Below are positions 42,039 through 51,849 of a stretch of DNA of 64,000 nucleotides, in pieces. How positions within the stretch are numbered: the stretch's first letter is position 1; each line of letters opens with the position of its first letter. A program made the position numbers and the translations under genes. The DNA comes from Palsa-504 sp963847965 (GTDB lineage Bacteria; Actinomycetota; Actinomycetes; Streptosporangiales; Streptosporangiaceae). The stretch covers positions 62,001 to 126,000 of the forward strand of contig CAWKCG010000044.1 in NCBI GenBank assembly GCA_963847965.1, written 5' to 3'. Under the pieces are notes generated by a model. It had not been told where the DNA came from. It did not search any database and saw only the letters and a list, made by a program, of their open reading frames with translations.

Positions 42039-42992
42039 ATGGCAACGTTCCTGCTGCGGCGCCTAGGGCTGATGGTCCTCACGCTATGGATCCTGAGCCT
42101 GATCGTATTCTTCGCAGGTCAGATCCTCCCCGGTGATCCGGCCCGCGCAACCCTTGGCCCGTTCGCGTCGGAAAGCTCGGTAAAGGCCCTCGACGCCCAG
42201 CTGGGGGTCAATCGGCCGCTGCTCACCAGGTACCTGTCGTGGATCGGCGGGCTGCTGCACGGCAACCTGGGCACCTCCTACGAATACCGGACGGCGGTGG
42301 AGCCCTTCGTCCGGGCCGCGCTGATCAACTCGGTCAAGCTGGCGGCGCTCGCGTTCGTGATCGTGGTGCCGCTGGCCATCATCGGCGGCGTGATCGCCGC
42401 GCTGAACGTGGGGCGCGCCGCGGACCGGGCCATCTCGGTGACCGGGCTGGCCCTGTCCACCGTCCCCGAGTTCGTGTCCGGCATCGTGCTCATCGTGATA
42501 TTCGGCGTCGAGTTGAAGGTGCTGCCGGTCACCGCCTCGGCCGGCGCGAACGCCTCGGACCTGGAGCAGTTCAGGCACCTGATATTGCCGGCTATACCGC
42601 TCGTTTTGGTTCTCTTCGGGTACATTGCCCGTATGGCCAGGGCGGGGACCATCGAGTCGCTCAACTCTGACTACACGCGCACCGCGGTGCTGAAGGGGCT
42701 GCCGCGGGCGACCGTGATCCGCCGGCACGTGCTGCGGAACTCGCTGCTGCCGACCATCACCGTGATCGCGACCCAGACCGGGTACCTGATCGGCGGGCTG
42801 GTGGTGGTGGAGACGCTGTTCAACTACCAGGGGCTCGGAAACTTGATCTTCCAGGCGGCGGTGCACAAGGACTTCGCGATGCTCGAGGCCGGGGTCCTGA
42901 TCATCGGCGTGGTCTACGTGCTGGCCACGCTCATCGCCGACCTGCTGCTGACGTGGCTGAACCCGCGGCTGCGCCTCGGGGGTGCCGAATGA
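42039..42992 (+). CDS. oligopeptide/nickel ABC transporter permease, DppB type
   Basis: 317 residues. First transmembrane helix RRLGLMVLTLWILSLIVFF; GQILPGDPARATLGP is the typical periplasmic loop; later helices VKLAALAFVIVVPLAIIGGV, FVSGIVLIVIFGVELKVLPV. The EAA-type loop facing the ATPase is AVLKGLPRATVIRRHVLRNS. It forms the channel with the next gene. First gene of a four-gene operon; the stop overlaps the next start (ATGA). Confidence 0.95.
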   Translation: MATFLLRRLGLMVLTLWILSLIVFFAGQILPGDPARATLGPFASESSVKALDAQLGVNRPLLTRYLSWIGGLLHGNLGTSYEYRTAVEPFVRAALINSVKLAALAFVIVVPLAIIGGVIAALNVGRAADRAISVTGLALSTVPEFVSGIVLIVIFGVELKVLPVTASAGANASDLEQFRHLILPAIPLVLVLFGYIARMARAGTIESLNSDYTRTAVLKGLPRATVIRRHVLRNSLLPTITVIATQTGYLIGGLVVVETLFNYQGLGNLIFQAAVHKDFAMLEAGVLIIGVVYVLATLIADLLLTWLNPRLRLGGAE

Positions 42993-43951
42993 GCGGCCTG
43001 CTCCAGCCGCCGACCGAACCGGACGGTGTGCTGCCCGTCGAGGCCGTTCAGCCTGCCGGGTCCCTGGGCATGACGACCGGGTATCTCGGGGCGACGGCAG
43101 CGACGGCGGTCGCGGTCGCGAGCCGGGCTACGCCGACCGCCTGGCGGCTGCTGCTGCGCAAGCCGACGTTCTACGTCGGCGCGGGCATCGTGCTGTTCTG
43201 GGTGGTCTGCGCGATCTTCGGGCACCTGTTCGCGCCGTACAGCCCGCTCGCGCAGAACCTGCTCCTTCCTAACGCCGCCCCGTCCGCGTCGCACTGGTTC
43301 GGCACCGACCCGCTCGGCCGGGACGTGCTGTCGCGGGTCATCGTCGGCTCCCGGGACATCCTGGTCATCACGCCGCTGGCCACCATCCTCGGCACTATCC
43401 TCGGCACCATCCTCGGCCTGGCCATGGGCTATTTCGGCGGCGTCTTCGACCTCATCGCCGGGCGGATCGTGGAGGCCTTCCTCGCGCTGCCCATCGTGAT
43501 CATCGCCTTCCTGTTCATCGTCGCCCTGGGCCCCTCAACGGTGACGCTGATCGTCGTCGTCGGCCTGGTCTTCACGCCGCTGATCGCGCGCACGGTCCGG
43601 GCGGCGACGCTGGTCGAGCGGCAGCAGGATTACGTGTCCGCCTCCCGGCTCTTCGGCGAGGGCCCGGTCCGGGTCATGTTCAGCGAGATCCTGCCGAACG
43701 TCATGCCGGCCATCCTGGTCGAGTTCACGGTCAGGCTGGGCTACGCGATCTTCGCCATAGCCACGCTGTCCTTCCTCGGCTTCGGTATCGAGCCGCCCAC
43801 CCCCGACTGGGGCGCGGATATCGCGGCCAACTACATCAACCTGACCGCGGGCTACTGGTGGCAGACGCTGTTCCCGGCGCTCGCCATCGCCTCGCTGGTG
43901 ATCGCCGTCATCCTGGTCGCGGACTCTATTGAGCAGGTGCTCGCCTCATGA
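42989..43951 (+). CDS. oligopeptide/nickel ABC transporter permease, DppC type
   Basis: 320 residues. A longer cytoplasmic lead (about 60 residues) precedes the first helix FYVGAGIVLFWVVCAIFGHL. DppC markers are HWFGTDPLGRDVLSRVIVGS, LGTILGTILGLAMGYFGG, the EAA loop ASRLFGEGPVRVMFSEILPN and TLSFLGFGIEPPTPDWG. Start at 42989 overlaps the dppB-type stop; the stop overlaps the ATPase start (ATGA). Confidence 0.95.
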   Translation: MSGLLQPPTEPDGVLPVEAVQPAGSLGMTTGYLGATAATAVAVASRATPTAWRLLLRKPTFYVGAGIVLFWVVCAIFGHLFAPYSPLAQNLLLPNAAPSASHWFGTDPLGRDVLSRVIVGSRDILVITPLATILGTILGTILGLAMGYFGGVFDLIAGRIVEAFLALPIVIIAFLFIVALGPSTVTLIVVVGLVFTPLIARTVRAATLVERQQDYVSASRLFGEGPVRVMFSEILPNVMPAILVEFTVRLGYAIFAIATLSFLGFGIEPPTPDWGADIAANYINLTAGYWWQTLFPALAIASLVIAVILVADSIEQVLAS

Positions 43952-46029
43952 CCGCCGACTCCGCGCCTTCGGTCGACCCCGCTGCTCCGGCTGCTCCGGC
44001 GCCGGCCCTGTCCGTGACGAACCTGGATGTCACCTACAAGGTGCGGGGCCGGGACCGCCTCGCGCTGCGCGACGTGACGTTCTCGATCGCGCGCGGTGAG
44101 TCCTACGGGCTGGTGGGCGAGTCCGGGTCGGGCAAGTCCACGGTCGCGCTCGCGCTGGTGCGTTACCTGCCGAGCAACGGCCGGGTGAGCGGCGGGAGGA
44201 TCAGCATCAACGGGCTTGACCCGCTCTCGATGGGCCACGCGGCGCTCCGGGACCTGCGGGCCCGCACCGTCTCGATGGTGTACCAGGAGCCAGGGCGGGC
44301 GCTCAACCCGTCGATACGAGTGGGCGAGCAGATCGCCGAGGTGTTCGAGATCGCTGGCCAGTCTCATGGGCAGGCGGCGGCCTCGGCCGAGGAGATGCTG
44401 CGCAAGGTGCAGATATCGGACCCGGCCCGGGTCATGCGGCGATACCCGCACGAACTGTCCGGCGGGATGGCGCAGCGGGCGGTCATCGCGATGGCGCTGG
44501 CCCGCTCGCCGTCGCTGCTGATCCTGGACGAGCCGACCACCGCGCTGGACGCCACCGTCGAGGCCGAGGTGCTCGACCTGGTCGCGGCCCTGCGCCAGGA
44601 GCTTGACACCTCGGTGCTGTTCATCAGCCACAACCTGGCGGTGATCGCCAAGATGTGCGACCGGGTCGGCGTGCTCTACGCGGGCGAGCTACTCGAGCAG
44701 GGACCCGCGCGCGCAGTGTTCGAGAACCCCCGGCACCCTTACACGGTCGGGCTGCTTCGCTGCATCCCGCGCCGCGGGCAGCGCAAGGACAGCGACCGGC
44801 TGGATACGATCCCCGGCTTCCTGCCGACTCCCGGTTACACGATGACCGGGTGCGTGTTCGCGCCGCGCTGCGCGCTGGTCCAGGATCGCTGCCGGACCAC
44901 GGAGCCGCCCTTCTTCCTGGTCGAGGAGGGCCGGACCTCGCGCTGCTATTTCCACGAGCAGGCCCCGGACCTGCCCCGCGCCACCCCGGCCGCGATCCCC
45001 GAGCTCGCGGGCCACGGGACGGACGGGGCCGACGGGCCGCTCGTGGTGATGGAAGGGCTGTCGAAGACCTTCGGGGGCAACGTCCGGGCCCTGGCCGAGG
45101 TGGACCTGGCCATCGAGCGAGGCGAGACGCTCGGGCTGGTGGGCGAGTCGGGCAGCGGCAAGACCACGCTGGCGCGCGTCCTGCTGGGGCTCATTAAGCC
45201 GGATTCGGGTTCGACCGTCATGCTGCACGGCAAGCCGCTGAGCCCGGATGCGAGGCGGCGGCCCCGGGATGTCCTGCGCTCCCTGCAGATCGTGTTCCAG
45301 AACCCGGACTCGGCGCTCAACCGGCGCCAATCGGTGCGGGCCCTGATCAGCCGCCCGCTGTCCGAGCTGGCCGGGCTCTCGGGAGCGGCCCTGCGGGACC
45401 GGCTGGAGGAACTGATCCACTCCGTGCGCCTAGAGGACCGGCACCTGCCGCTGCGCCCGAGCCAGCTCTCCGGCGGGCTCAAGCAGCGGGTCGCGATCGC
45501 GCGGGCCTTCGGCCCCGGGCCGGAAGTGGTGGTCTGCGACGAACCCACGTCCGCGCTCGACGTCTCGGTCCAGGCCGCCATCCTCAACCTGCTCGCGGAC
45601 CTGCAGCAAACCGAGCGGGCCACCTACCTGTTCATCTCCCACGACCTGGGCCTGGTCAGATACCTGTCGGACCGCATCGTGGTGCTGTACCTCGGGAGGG
45701 TGATGGAGATGGGGCCCGCCGAGGCCGTCTTCACCGGCCCGCACCACCCGTACACCGAGGCGCTGTTCTCCGCCGTGCCGTCGCTCGACGGCGAGCGGCC
45801 CGACCGGATCAGGCTGACCGGTGAGATCCCGTCCGCGGCCGACCCGCCGAGCGGCTGCGTGTTCCACACCCGGTGCCCCCGCAAGCTGACGACCGGAATA
45901 TGCGAATCCACTGAACCACCGTTGCACGAGGACGAGCCGGGCCATCAGATCCGTTGCCATATCCCGCTCTCCGAACTGCGAGAACTACAGAGCAGCCAAT
46001 CCGTCCCATCCCAGGGAGGTTCCTCATGA
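43948..46029 (+). CDS. fused double ATP-binding subunit (DppD-DppF type) of the peptide ABC transporter
   Basis: 693 residues, two ATPases in one chain. Domain 1 (about 25-335): Walker A GLVGESGSGKSTVALALV, signature LSGGMAQR, Walker B LLILDEPTTALDATVEAEVL, and the Cys-rich oligo_HPY tail MTGCVFAPRCALVQDRC. Domain 2 (about 365-680): Walker A VGESGSGKTTLARVLLG, signature LSGGLKQR, Walker B VVVCDEPTSALDVSVQAAIL, tail GCVFHTRCPRKL. Both sites keep their catalytic Glu. In E. coli DppD and DppF are separate; the fusion is common in actinobacteria. Confidence 0.95.
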   Translation: MTADSAPSVDPAAPAAPAPALSVTNLDVTYKVRGRDRLALRDVTFSIARGESYGLVGESGSGKSTVALALVRYLPSNGRVSGGRISINGLDPLSMGHAALRDLRARTVSMVYQEPGRALNPSIRVGEQIAEVFEIAGQSHGQAAASAEEMLRKVQISDPARVMRRYPHELSGGMAQRAVIAMALARSPSLLILDEPTTALDATVEAEVLDLVAALRQELDTSVLFISHNLAVIAKMCDRVGVLYAGELLEQGPARAVFENPRHPYTVGLLRCIPRRGQRKDSDRLDTIPGFLPTPGYTMTGCVFAPRCALVQDRCRTTEPPFFLVEEGRTSRCYFHEQAPDLPRATPAAIPELAGHGTDGADGPLVVMEGLSKTFGGNVRALAEVDLAIERGETLGLVGESGSGKTTLARVLLGLIKPDSGSTVMLHGKPLSPDARRRPRDVLRSLQIVFQNPDSALNRRQSVRALISRPLSELAGLSGAALRDRLEELIHSVRLEDRHLPLRPSQLSGGLKQRVAIARAFGPGPEVVVCDEPTSALDVSVQAAILNLLADLQQTERATYLFISHDLGLVRYLSDRIVVLYLGRVMEMGPAEAVFTGPHHPYTEALFSAVPSLDGERPDRIRLTGEIPSAADPPSGCVFHTRCPRKLTTGICESTEPPLHEDEPGHQIRCHIPLSELRELQSSQSVPSQGGSS

Positions 46030-47726
46030 CCAGGAAGATCGACCACCGTCGGCTCGGGCGACTGCGCCAGGACCAGGGTGAGCTTGCTAACCACATCATC
46101 GACGAGTTCGCCGCAGGACGGCTCTCCCGCCGCGACTTCATCCGCCGCGCCAGTGTCGTCGGCATATCCGTCCCGGTGCTCGGGTCGATCCTCGAGGCGT
46201 GCAGCAGCAGCTCCTCGAGCTCGTCGAGCTCGAGGAGCTCGAGCGCCTCGGCCAGCGGCGCACCTGGCGCGGTGATCAGGGCTGGCATCACCACGCCGGC
46301 CGCGGCGATCAACCCGGTGACCGTCGCCGACCAGGGCGGGCTCGACATGCTCGCGCAGAGCGGCGAGTACCTGGTGCTGTCCGACCAGACCCTGACCCTG
46401 CAGCCGGTGCTGGCGACGAGCTGGTCGCCGAACTCCGACGCCTCGGTCTGGACGTTCAAGCTCCGCCAGGGCGTCAAGTTCCACAACGGCGCCCCGATGA
46501 CCGCCGACGACGTGGTGTACAGCTTCAAGCTGTACACGACCCCGCCGTCGGCCGCGCTGTCCGCCTTCGCCGGCGTGCTCAAGCCGGACGGCATAAAGAA
46601 GATCGACGACTTCACGGTCGCGTTCAACCTCGAGGCGGCGAACGGTAACTTCCCCTACCTGGTCTCCTCGGACAACTACAACACGATCGTCATCCCGAAC
46701 GGCTACAGCCCGGCCCAGTGGCAGAGCTCGTTCCTCGGCACCGGTCCGTTCGTGATGAGCTCGTACACGCCGAAGGTGGGCGCCTCCTTCACCCGCAACG
46801 AGTCGTACTGGGGCAAGAAGGCGCTGCCGTCGGCGACCCAGTTCACCTTCTACGAGACCCAGCCCCCGTCGGTTCTCGCGCTGACCGGCGGGACGATCGA
46901 CGTCCTCGGGCAGTTCTCCTATACCGGCGGTGAGGCACTCGTGGCCGGCGGATACAACGTCATCAAGCTGAATTCGAGCGCACACCGCGAGCTGTCGATG
47001 CGCTGCGACCAGGCGCCGTTCACCGACCCGCGGGTACGCCAGGCGATCGCGCTGACGCTCAACCGGCCGGAGATCGTCAGCGCGCTGTTCAAGGGCCTGG
47101 CCGTGGTCGGCAACGACAGCCCGTTCGCGCCCATCTTCCCCTCCACGAACACCAGCGTCCCGCAGCGCGTGCAGAACATCGCGATGGCCAAGTCGCTGCT
47201 GTCCGCGGCCGGGCACCCCAACGGGTTCACCACGACGCTCTCGACCGAGAACATCCAGGAGATCCCGGAGCTGGCCCAGATCGTGGCGCAGGCCGCGGCG
47301 GCCATCGGCGTGAAGATCAACCTCAACATCGAAGCTCAGTCCAAGTACTACGGCAACTTCGAGTTCGGCGGTTCGGACTGGCTCGACGCCACGATGAGCC
47401 TGGTCGACTACGGGCACCGCGGAGTGCCGAACGTGTTCCTGACCGCCCCGCTCGAGACGACCAACGCGAAGACCGGCACCGGCCCGTGGAACGCCGCCCA
47501 CTTCAACAACTCGCAGTACGACAGCCTGGTCACCCAGTACGTCGCGGCGCCCGACCTGTCCTCCCAGCGCACCGTGGCCGGGCAGATCGAGACGCTGCTG
47601 CTGCAGCAGACGCCGATCATCTACGCGTACTTCTACAACTACCTCACCGCCACGGCGACGAACGTGACCGGCGTCTACCCGACCGCGATCGGTCACCTGT
47701 TCCTGTACAACGCGGCGATGAGCTAG
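46026..47726 (+). CDS. extracellular solute-binding protein, family 5 (Tat-exported lipoprotein)
   Basis: 566 residues. The N-terminus has a Tat-type motif LSRRDFIRRASVVGISVPVL and lipobox LEAC, then a run of about 14 Ser. The SBP_bac_5 fold includes VTVADQGGLDMLAQSG, WTFKLRQGVKFHNGAPMTAD and AQSKYYGNFEFGGSDWLDAT. It captures a peptide, opine or metal complex for the permeases. The ATG overlaps the ATPase stop (ATGA), so all four genes form one transcript and end at a hairpin (47740-47799). The substrate cannot be read from sequence. Confidence 0.95.
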   Translation: MTRKIDHRRLGRLRQDQGELANHIIDEFAAGRLSRRDFIRRASVVGISVPVLGSILEACSSSSSSSSSSRSSSASASGAPGAVIRAGITTPAAAINPVTVADQGGLDMLAQSGEYLVLSDQTLTLQPVLATSWSPNSDASVWTFKLRQGVKFHNGAPMTADDVVYSFKLYTTPPSAALSAFAGVLKPDGIKKIDDFTVAFNLEAANGNFPYLVSSDNYNTIVIPNGYSPAQWQSSFLGTGPFVMSSYTPKVGASFTRNESYWGKKALPSATQFTFYETQPPSVLALTGGTIDVLGQFSYTGGEALVAGGYNVIKLNSSAHRELSMRCDQAPFTDPRVRQAIALTLNRPEIVSALFKGLAVVGNDSPFAPIFPSTNTSVPQRVQNIAMAKSLLSAAGHPNGFTTTLSTENIQEIPELAQIVAQAAAAIGVKINLNIEAQSKYYGNFEFGGSDWLDATMSLVDYGHRGVPNVFLTAPLETTNAKTGTGPWNAAHFNNSQYDSLVTQYVAAPDLSSQRTVAGQIETLLLQQTPIIYAYFYNYLTATATNVTGVYPTAIGHLFLYNAAMS

Positions 47727-47739
47727 CGCTCTCGCGTAT

Positions 47740-47799
47740 CGCTGGCGCGGGCCCGGTGCGGGTCCCCCGGTATGGATCCGGTGTGGGTCCGCGCCAGCG
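47740..47799 (+). terminator. hairpin after the ABC transporter operon
   Basis: CGCTGGCGCGG (47740-47750) pairs with CCGCGCCAGCG (47789-47799). The 38-base loop can itself fold (CCCGGT/ATCCGG pairs). It sits 14 bp after the stop of the binding-protein gene. Confidence 0.6.
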
Positions 47800-47865
47800 C
47801 GGGAATGGCCGGGGATGTAAAGTGCGCCGGGGCCACCATGCGGCCCGGAGGGGAAGGCATCCCGG

Positions 47866-48621
47866 ATGGCGACCGAAAAGCGAGCGCGGCCTGACGGCGA
47901 CGGTCAGGCCCATGCGCACGGCCACGGGTCCGGGCACGGGCACCACCACCGGGACGTGTCGGGTGGCTGGCTGCGCCCGGCCGTGTTCGGCGCCATGGAC
48001 GGGCTGGTGACCAACGTGTCGCTGATCTCCGGGGTCGGCGGCGGCGGCGCGTCGGCGCACACCATCGTCCTGACCGGCCTGGCCGGCCTGGCCGCGGGGG
48101 CGTTCTCCATGGCCGCCGGAGAGTTCGTGTCGGTCTCCTCCCAGAACGAGCTCGTCCAGTCCGAGGTCAACAAGGAGCGGCGCGAGCTCGAGCAGAACGC
48201 CGCCTTCGAGCAGGCCGAGCTGGCCGGCATGCTCCGCGCCCGCGGCGTGAGCGCCGCCACCGCGCGGCAGGCGGCCGCGGAGATCTCGGCGGATCCGGAC
48301 AAGGCGCTGGCCGTGCACGCGCTCGAGGAACTCGGCGTCAACCCCGGCGACCTGCCGTCACCCCTGGTGGCGGCCGTTGCGTCGCTGGCCTCCTTCGCCG
48401 TCGGGGCGCTGATCCCGCTGATCCCCTACCTGGCCGGCCTGCACCTGCTCTGGCCGGTGCTGGCGCTAGCCGGGGTCGCCGCGGTCGCAGGCGGCGGCAT
48501 GGTGGCCCGGCTGACCGACCGGCCGTTCTGGCGGGGCGCGCTGCGGCAGCTGGTCCTGGGCGCGTGCGCCGCCGGGGTCACCTACCTGATCGGGACCCTC
48601 ATCGCGCACGTCAGCAGGTAG
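47866..48621 (+). CDS. VIT1/CCC1-family divalent metal transporter
   Basis: 251 residues. The N-terminus has a His-rich patch (HAHGHGSGHGHHHRD) likely to bind metal. The transport core is FGAMDGLVTNVSLISGVGGG, AAGAFSMAAGEFVSVSSQNE and a Glu-rich cytoplasmic domain (QSEVNKERRELEQNAAFEQA) that binds Fe/Mn. Three C-terminal helices end the protein. CCC1 proteins export or store Fe2+/Mn2+. The start follows GGAGGGG. Confidence 0.92.
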   Translation: MATEKRARPDGDGQAHAHGHGSGHGHHHRDVSGGWLRPAVFGAMDGLVTNVSLISGVGGGGASAHTIVLTGLAGLAAGAFSMAAGEFVSVSSQNELVQSEVNKERRELEQNAAFEQAELAGMLRARGVSAATARQAAAEISADPDKALAVHALEELGVNPGDLPSPLVAAVASLASFAVGALIPLIPYLAGLHLLWPVLALAGVAAVAGGGMVARLTDRPFWRGALRQLVLGACAAGVTYLIGTLIAHVSR

Positions 48622-48626
48622 GCAGC

Positions 48627-50003
48627 CTAAGCGCGGGTTCGGCTCGCGTGGATCCAGCCTTCCATGTCGGCCGGTTTGGGTCCCGCCGACCGATCCCGCC
48701 ACGCGAGCTCGCCCGCGAGGTCCGGGTTCGCGAGCAGCTGCCCGGCGACCGGGGCGCCGAGCTGCAGGACCAGCCAGATCCTGGCCTGGTCGGACAGCAG
48801 CCGCGGCTCGGCCAGCGGGTCGCCGTCGATGATCGTCAGATCGGCGAGCTTGCCTTCCGTCACGGTCCCGATGTGCTCGTCAAGCCCGAGCGCCTCCGCT
48901 GCGGTCTTCGTCGCGGCCACCAGGGCCTGCGCCGGGGTGAGGCCGTGGTGGATCATCCGCTGGATCTCCAGCCCGACGGCCAGGCTCGTGTCGCTGCCGA
49001 GCGCGATCTTGACGCCCGCGTCCCTGGCGGCCCGCATACTGGCCGCCCCCTCGCGGATGTTCCGCTGGGCCAGTTCCACCAGGATCGGCGGCATGTCAGG
49101 CTCGGCGTCAGCGTGGGCCGGGTCGATGACCTCCGGGCCCAGGCCTGCCATCCAGTAGTACCCCGACAGCGTGGGCACCAGCACCTGGCCCGACGCGGCC
49201 ATGGCGTCGAGCAGGTCCGGCCGCGCTTGCAGGTACATGCCGTGCTCGACGGTGTCGACGCCGTGCCTGATCGCGGCCGCGCACCCGTCCACCCCCTCGG
49301 CGTGCGCGGCGACCCGGTAGCCCATCCGGTGCGCCTCATCGGTGACGGCGGCCAGTTCGGGTTCGGTGAGCTGGAGCGGGTCCGGGTCCTCCAGCTCGTT
49401 GGAGCGGGCGCCGGTGGTCATCACCTTGATAAAGTCCGCGCCGGAGCGGATCTGCTCCCTGACCGCCCGGCGGACGTCCTCTTCGCCGTCGGCCTCCCGG
49501 TACATGTCGCCGTAGAAGCGCCCGCCCGGCGCGGTGGCCGAGATGATCTTCCCGCAGGTCAGCAGACGGGGACCGCGGAACGCGCCATACCGCATAGCCT
49601 GTCTGGCCTCCTGCGGCATCAGCCCCTGCGAGCCCACCACCCGGATCGTGGTCACGCCGAAGCGCAGGTAGTCGCGGAGTTCGCCCTGCAGGAAGTGCGC
49701 CGCGACCCCGGGCAGCGGCTCCTCGGCACCCTTGGCGACGCTCGGAACGAAGCCCGAAGCGTGCGTGTGCGCGTCGATGAGCCCTGGCATGAGGACCCGC
49801 CCGTCCACATCGACCGCGTGGGCGCCCTCGGGGCACGGCTCGCCCGCATCGGCGACGCGGCGGATCAACCCGCCCTCGATCAGGACCGCCGCACGCTCGC
49901 GCGGCGGTGCCCCGCTACCGTCGAACAGCCGCGCCCCGGTCAGCCAGAGCCGCCCCCGCGCCGCGGCCGGAGCCGCGATCAGCGCCGGGAACCTGTGCGC
50001 CAT
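48627..50003 (-). CDS. metal-dependent amidohydrolase
   Basis: 458 residues from ATG with GGAGGTGG upstream. Metal sites: LMPGLIDAHTHASGFVPS (H-x-H), SGADFIKVMTTGARS (the Lys usually carboxylated), VAAHAEGVDGCAAAIRHG (His), and IALGSDTSLAVGLEIQ (Asp). The overall layout is like imidazolonepropionase-related prolidases and organophosphate-active Sgx-type amidohydrolases. The substrate is unknown. It is convergent with the VIT gene, 5 bp apart. Confidence 0.92.
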   Translation of the reverse strand: MAHRFPALIAAPAAARGRLWLTGARLFDGSGAPPRERAAVLIEGGLIRRVADAGEPCPEGAHAVDVDGRVLMPGLIDAHTHASGFVPSVAKGAEEPLPGVAAHFLQGELRDYLRFGVTTIRVVGSQGLMPQEARQAMRYGAFRGPRLLTCGKIISATAPGGRFYGDMYREADGEEDVRRAVREQIRSGADFIKVMTTGARSNELEDPDPLQLTEPELAAVTDEAHRMGYRVAAHAEGVDGCAAAIRHGVDTVEHGMYLQARPDLLDAMAASGQVLVPTLSGYYWMAGLGPEVIDPAHADAEPDMPPILVELAQRNIREGAASMRAARDAGVKIALGSDTSLAVGLEIQRMIHHGLTPAQALVAATKTAAEALGLDEHIGTVTEGKLADLTIIDGDPLAEPRLLSDQARIWLVLQLGAPVAGQLLANPDLAGELAWRDRSAGPKPADMEGWIHASRTRA

Positions 50004-50123
50004 CGAGAACCACCTCCATCCGCGGGCAACGATAGCCATTGAGGTTCGGCCCCGCTCACGCCGTGTCCCCCGAACCACTCACGGCTTTCCCACCCCCTGC
50101 TCGGTGGTTTCTCTCCGTAACCT

Positions 50124-51770
50124 GTGAGCATCGGTACCATGGCAGCTCATCAGCGGGACAGGCGGCGGGTGCACCGGCTGGGCATCATCGCGACGGCGGG
50201 CCTGGCGGCCTGCGGCGTGCTCGCGGGCTGTACTCCGTCCTCATCGTCACCGTCGTCATCTGTGTCGTCGTCTTCGTCGTCTTCGCCGGTCACGGGTGCG
50301 TCCTCAGCACCGGCCTCGTCGTCCGCGGGGGCCGGGGTTGAGCGGGTGAGCGGCGGCCCGTCCGGGTCTTACGTCGTGCCGGCCGGGATTCACAAGATCA
50401 AGCACGTGATCATCGTGATGCAGGAGAACAGGTCGTTCGATTCCTACTTCGGGACGTATCCCGGGGCGGACGGGATCCCGATGAAGGACGGGAAGCCGAC
50501 CGTCTGCGTGCCGAATCCCGCCGGGGGGTGCACCCGGCCGTATCACGACACCGCCGACGTGAACGGGGGCGGACCGCACGGCGAGGCCAATGCCGTCGCC
50601 GACGTGGACGGCGGCCGGATGGACGGGTTCATCGAGCAACGGGATCAGGCCAGGTCGACCTGCTTGAACCCCGACGACCCGGCCTGTGCGGCCGGGGGTA
50701 CCCCGGACGTGATGGGGTACCACACCGCGGCCGAGATCCCCAATTACTGGACCTACGCGCACGACTTCGTGCTCGATGACCACATGTTCGAGCCGGTCAA
50801 GTCCTGGTCACTGCCGGACCACCTGTACATGGTCTCGGCCTGGTCAGCCAGGTGCGCGAACGCCTCGCCGATGAGCTGCGTCAACAACATCGTCGGGCCG
50901 TACGGCGCCGAGCAGTTCGACCAGGCCGTGAGCCAGGAGCTCAGCACCGGGACCACCTCGATCGACCTGGCCTGGACCGATATCACCTGGCTGCTGTTCG
51001 TGCAGCACGTGAGCTGGGCCTACTACATCCAGACGGGCACCCAGCCCGACTGCGACAACGACTCGGCCGAGACCTGCGCCCCGGTCGCGCAGAGCGCCAC
51101 GACCCCGGGCATCTGGAACCCGCTCCCGCTATTCGGCGACGTCCGCGCCGATCACCAGCTGAACGACATCAAGAGCCTGAACGCCTACTACGCGGCGGCG
51201 CGCTCGGGCACGCTTCCCTCGGTCAGCTGGATCACGCCCTCCCAGCCCGACAGCGAGCACCCCCCGGCCAGCGTGCACCAGGGCCAGGCGTACGTCACCT
51301 CGATCATCAACGCCGCCATGGAAAGCCCCGACTGGGACTCGACCGCCATCTTCCTGGCCTGGGACGACTGGGGCGGTTTCTACGACAACGTTGTCCCGCC
51401 CGCAGTGGACCAGAACGGCTACGGCCTGCGCGTGCCCAGCCTGGTGATCTCGCCCTACGCCAAGCGCGGGTACATCGACCACCAGATCCTGTCCAGCGAC
51501 GCCTACCTGAAGTTCATCGAGGATGACTTCCTCGGTGGCGCCCGCCTCAACCCCGCCACCGACGGCCGTCCCGACCCGCGTCCGGACGTCCGTGAGGACG
51601 AAGCGATACTGGGCAATCTGGTTCAGGACTTCAACTTCAACCAGCCCCCGCGCGCCCCGGTCCTGCTGGCCACGAACCCGCCGACCGATTCGCCGACCAT
51701 CCCGGCCTACTTCCGCGGGAAACCGGCCTGCGTCGGCTGTACTACACCGCCGCCCGCCGGGCCGCGGTAA
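50124..51770 (+). CDS. phospholipase C/acid phosphatase family (phosphoesterase) lipoprotein
   Basis: 548 residues. The signal peptide RLGIIATAGLAACGVLAGC ends in a lipobox (LAGC), then a 30-residue Ser/Pro linker. The catalytic domain starts KHVIIVMQENRSFDSYFGTY, the E-N-R-S-F-D motif of bacterial phospholipases C; DDHMFEPVKSWSLPDHLYMV and FLAWDDWGGFYDNVVPP provide the remaining ligands. The tail has Cys-x-x-Cys (PACVGC). It acts outside the cell on phospholipids or phosphate esters. The start may be GTG 50124 or ATG 50139. Confidence 0.93.
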   Translation: MSIGTMAAHQRDRRRVHRLGIIATAGLAACGVLAGCTPSSSSPSSSVSSSSSSSPVTGASSAPASSSAGAGVERVSGGPSGSYVVPAGIHKIKHVIIVMQENRSFDSYFGTYPGADGIPMKDGKPTVCVPNPAGGCTRPYHDTADVNGGGPHGEANAVADVDGGRMDGFIEQRDQARSTCLNPDDPACAAGGTPDVMGYHTAAEIPNYWTYAHDFVLDDHMFEPVKSWSLPDHLYMVSAWSARCANASPMSCVNNIVGPYGAEQFDQAVSQELSTGTTSIDLAWTDITWLLFVQHVSWAYYIQTGTQPDCDNDSAETCAPVAQSATTPGIWNPLPLFGDVRADHQLNDIKSLNAYYAAARSGTLPSVSWITPSQPDSEHPPASVHQGQAYVTSIINAAMESPDWDSTAIFLAWDDWGGFYDNVVPPAVDQNGYGLRVPSLVISPYAKRGYIDHQILSSDAYLKFIEDDFLGGARLNPATDGRPDPRPDVREDEAILGNLVQDFNFNQPPRAPVLLATNPPTDSPTIPAYFRGKPACVGCTTPPPAGPR

Positions 51771-51849
51771 CGCGCAGGACCGTCCCGGCGTGACCGAGGC
51801 ACCCGCGTGCTGGTCCTTTCCCAGGACCGGGCGGGTCACCCGGACCTGG

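Noticed and set aside
46200..46245. Short tandem repeat of AGCTCGTCGAGC type in the binding-protein gene
   Set aside because: It encodes the poly-Ser linker after the lipobox, a common lipoprotein feature, not a separate element.
51129..51770. Minus-strand frame continuing from the HNH fragment
   Set aside because: Antisense to the phospholipase C-like gene and without homology.
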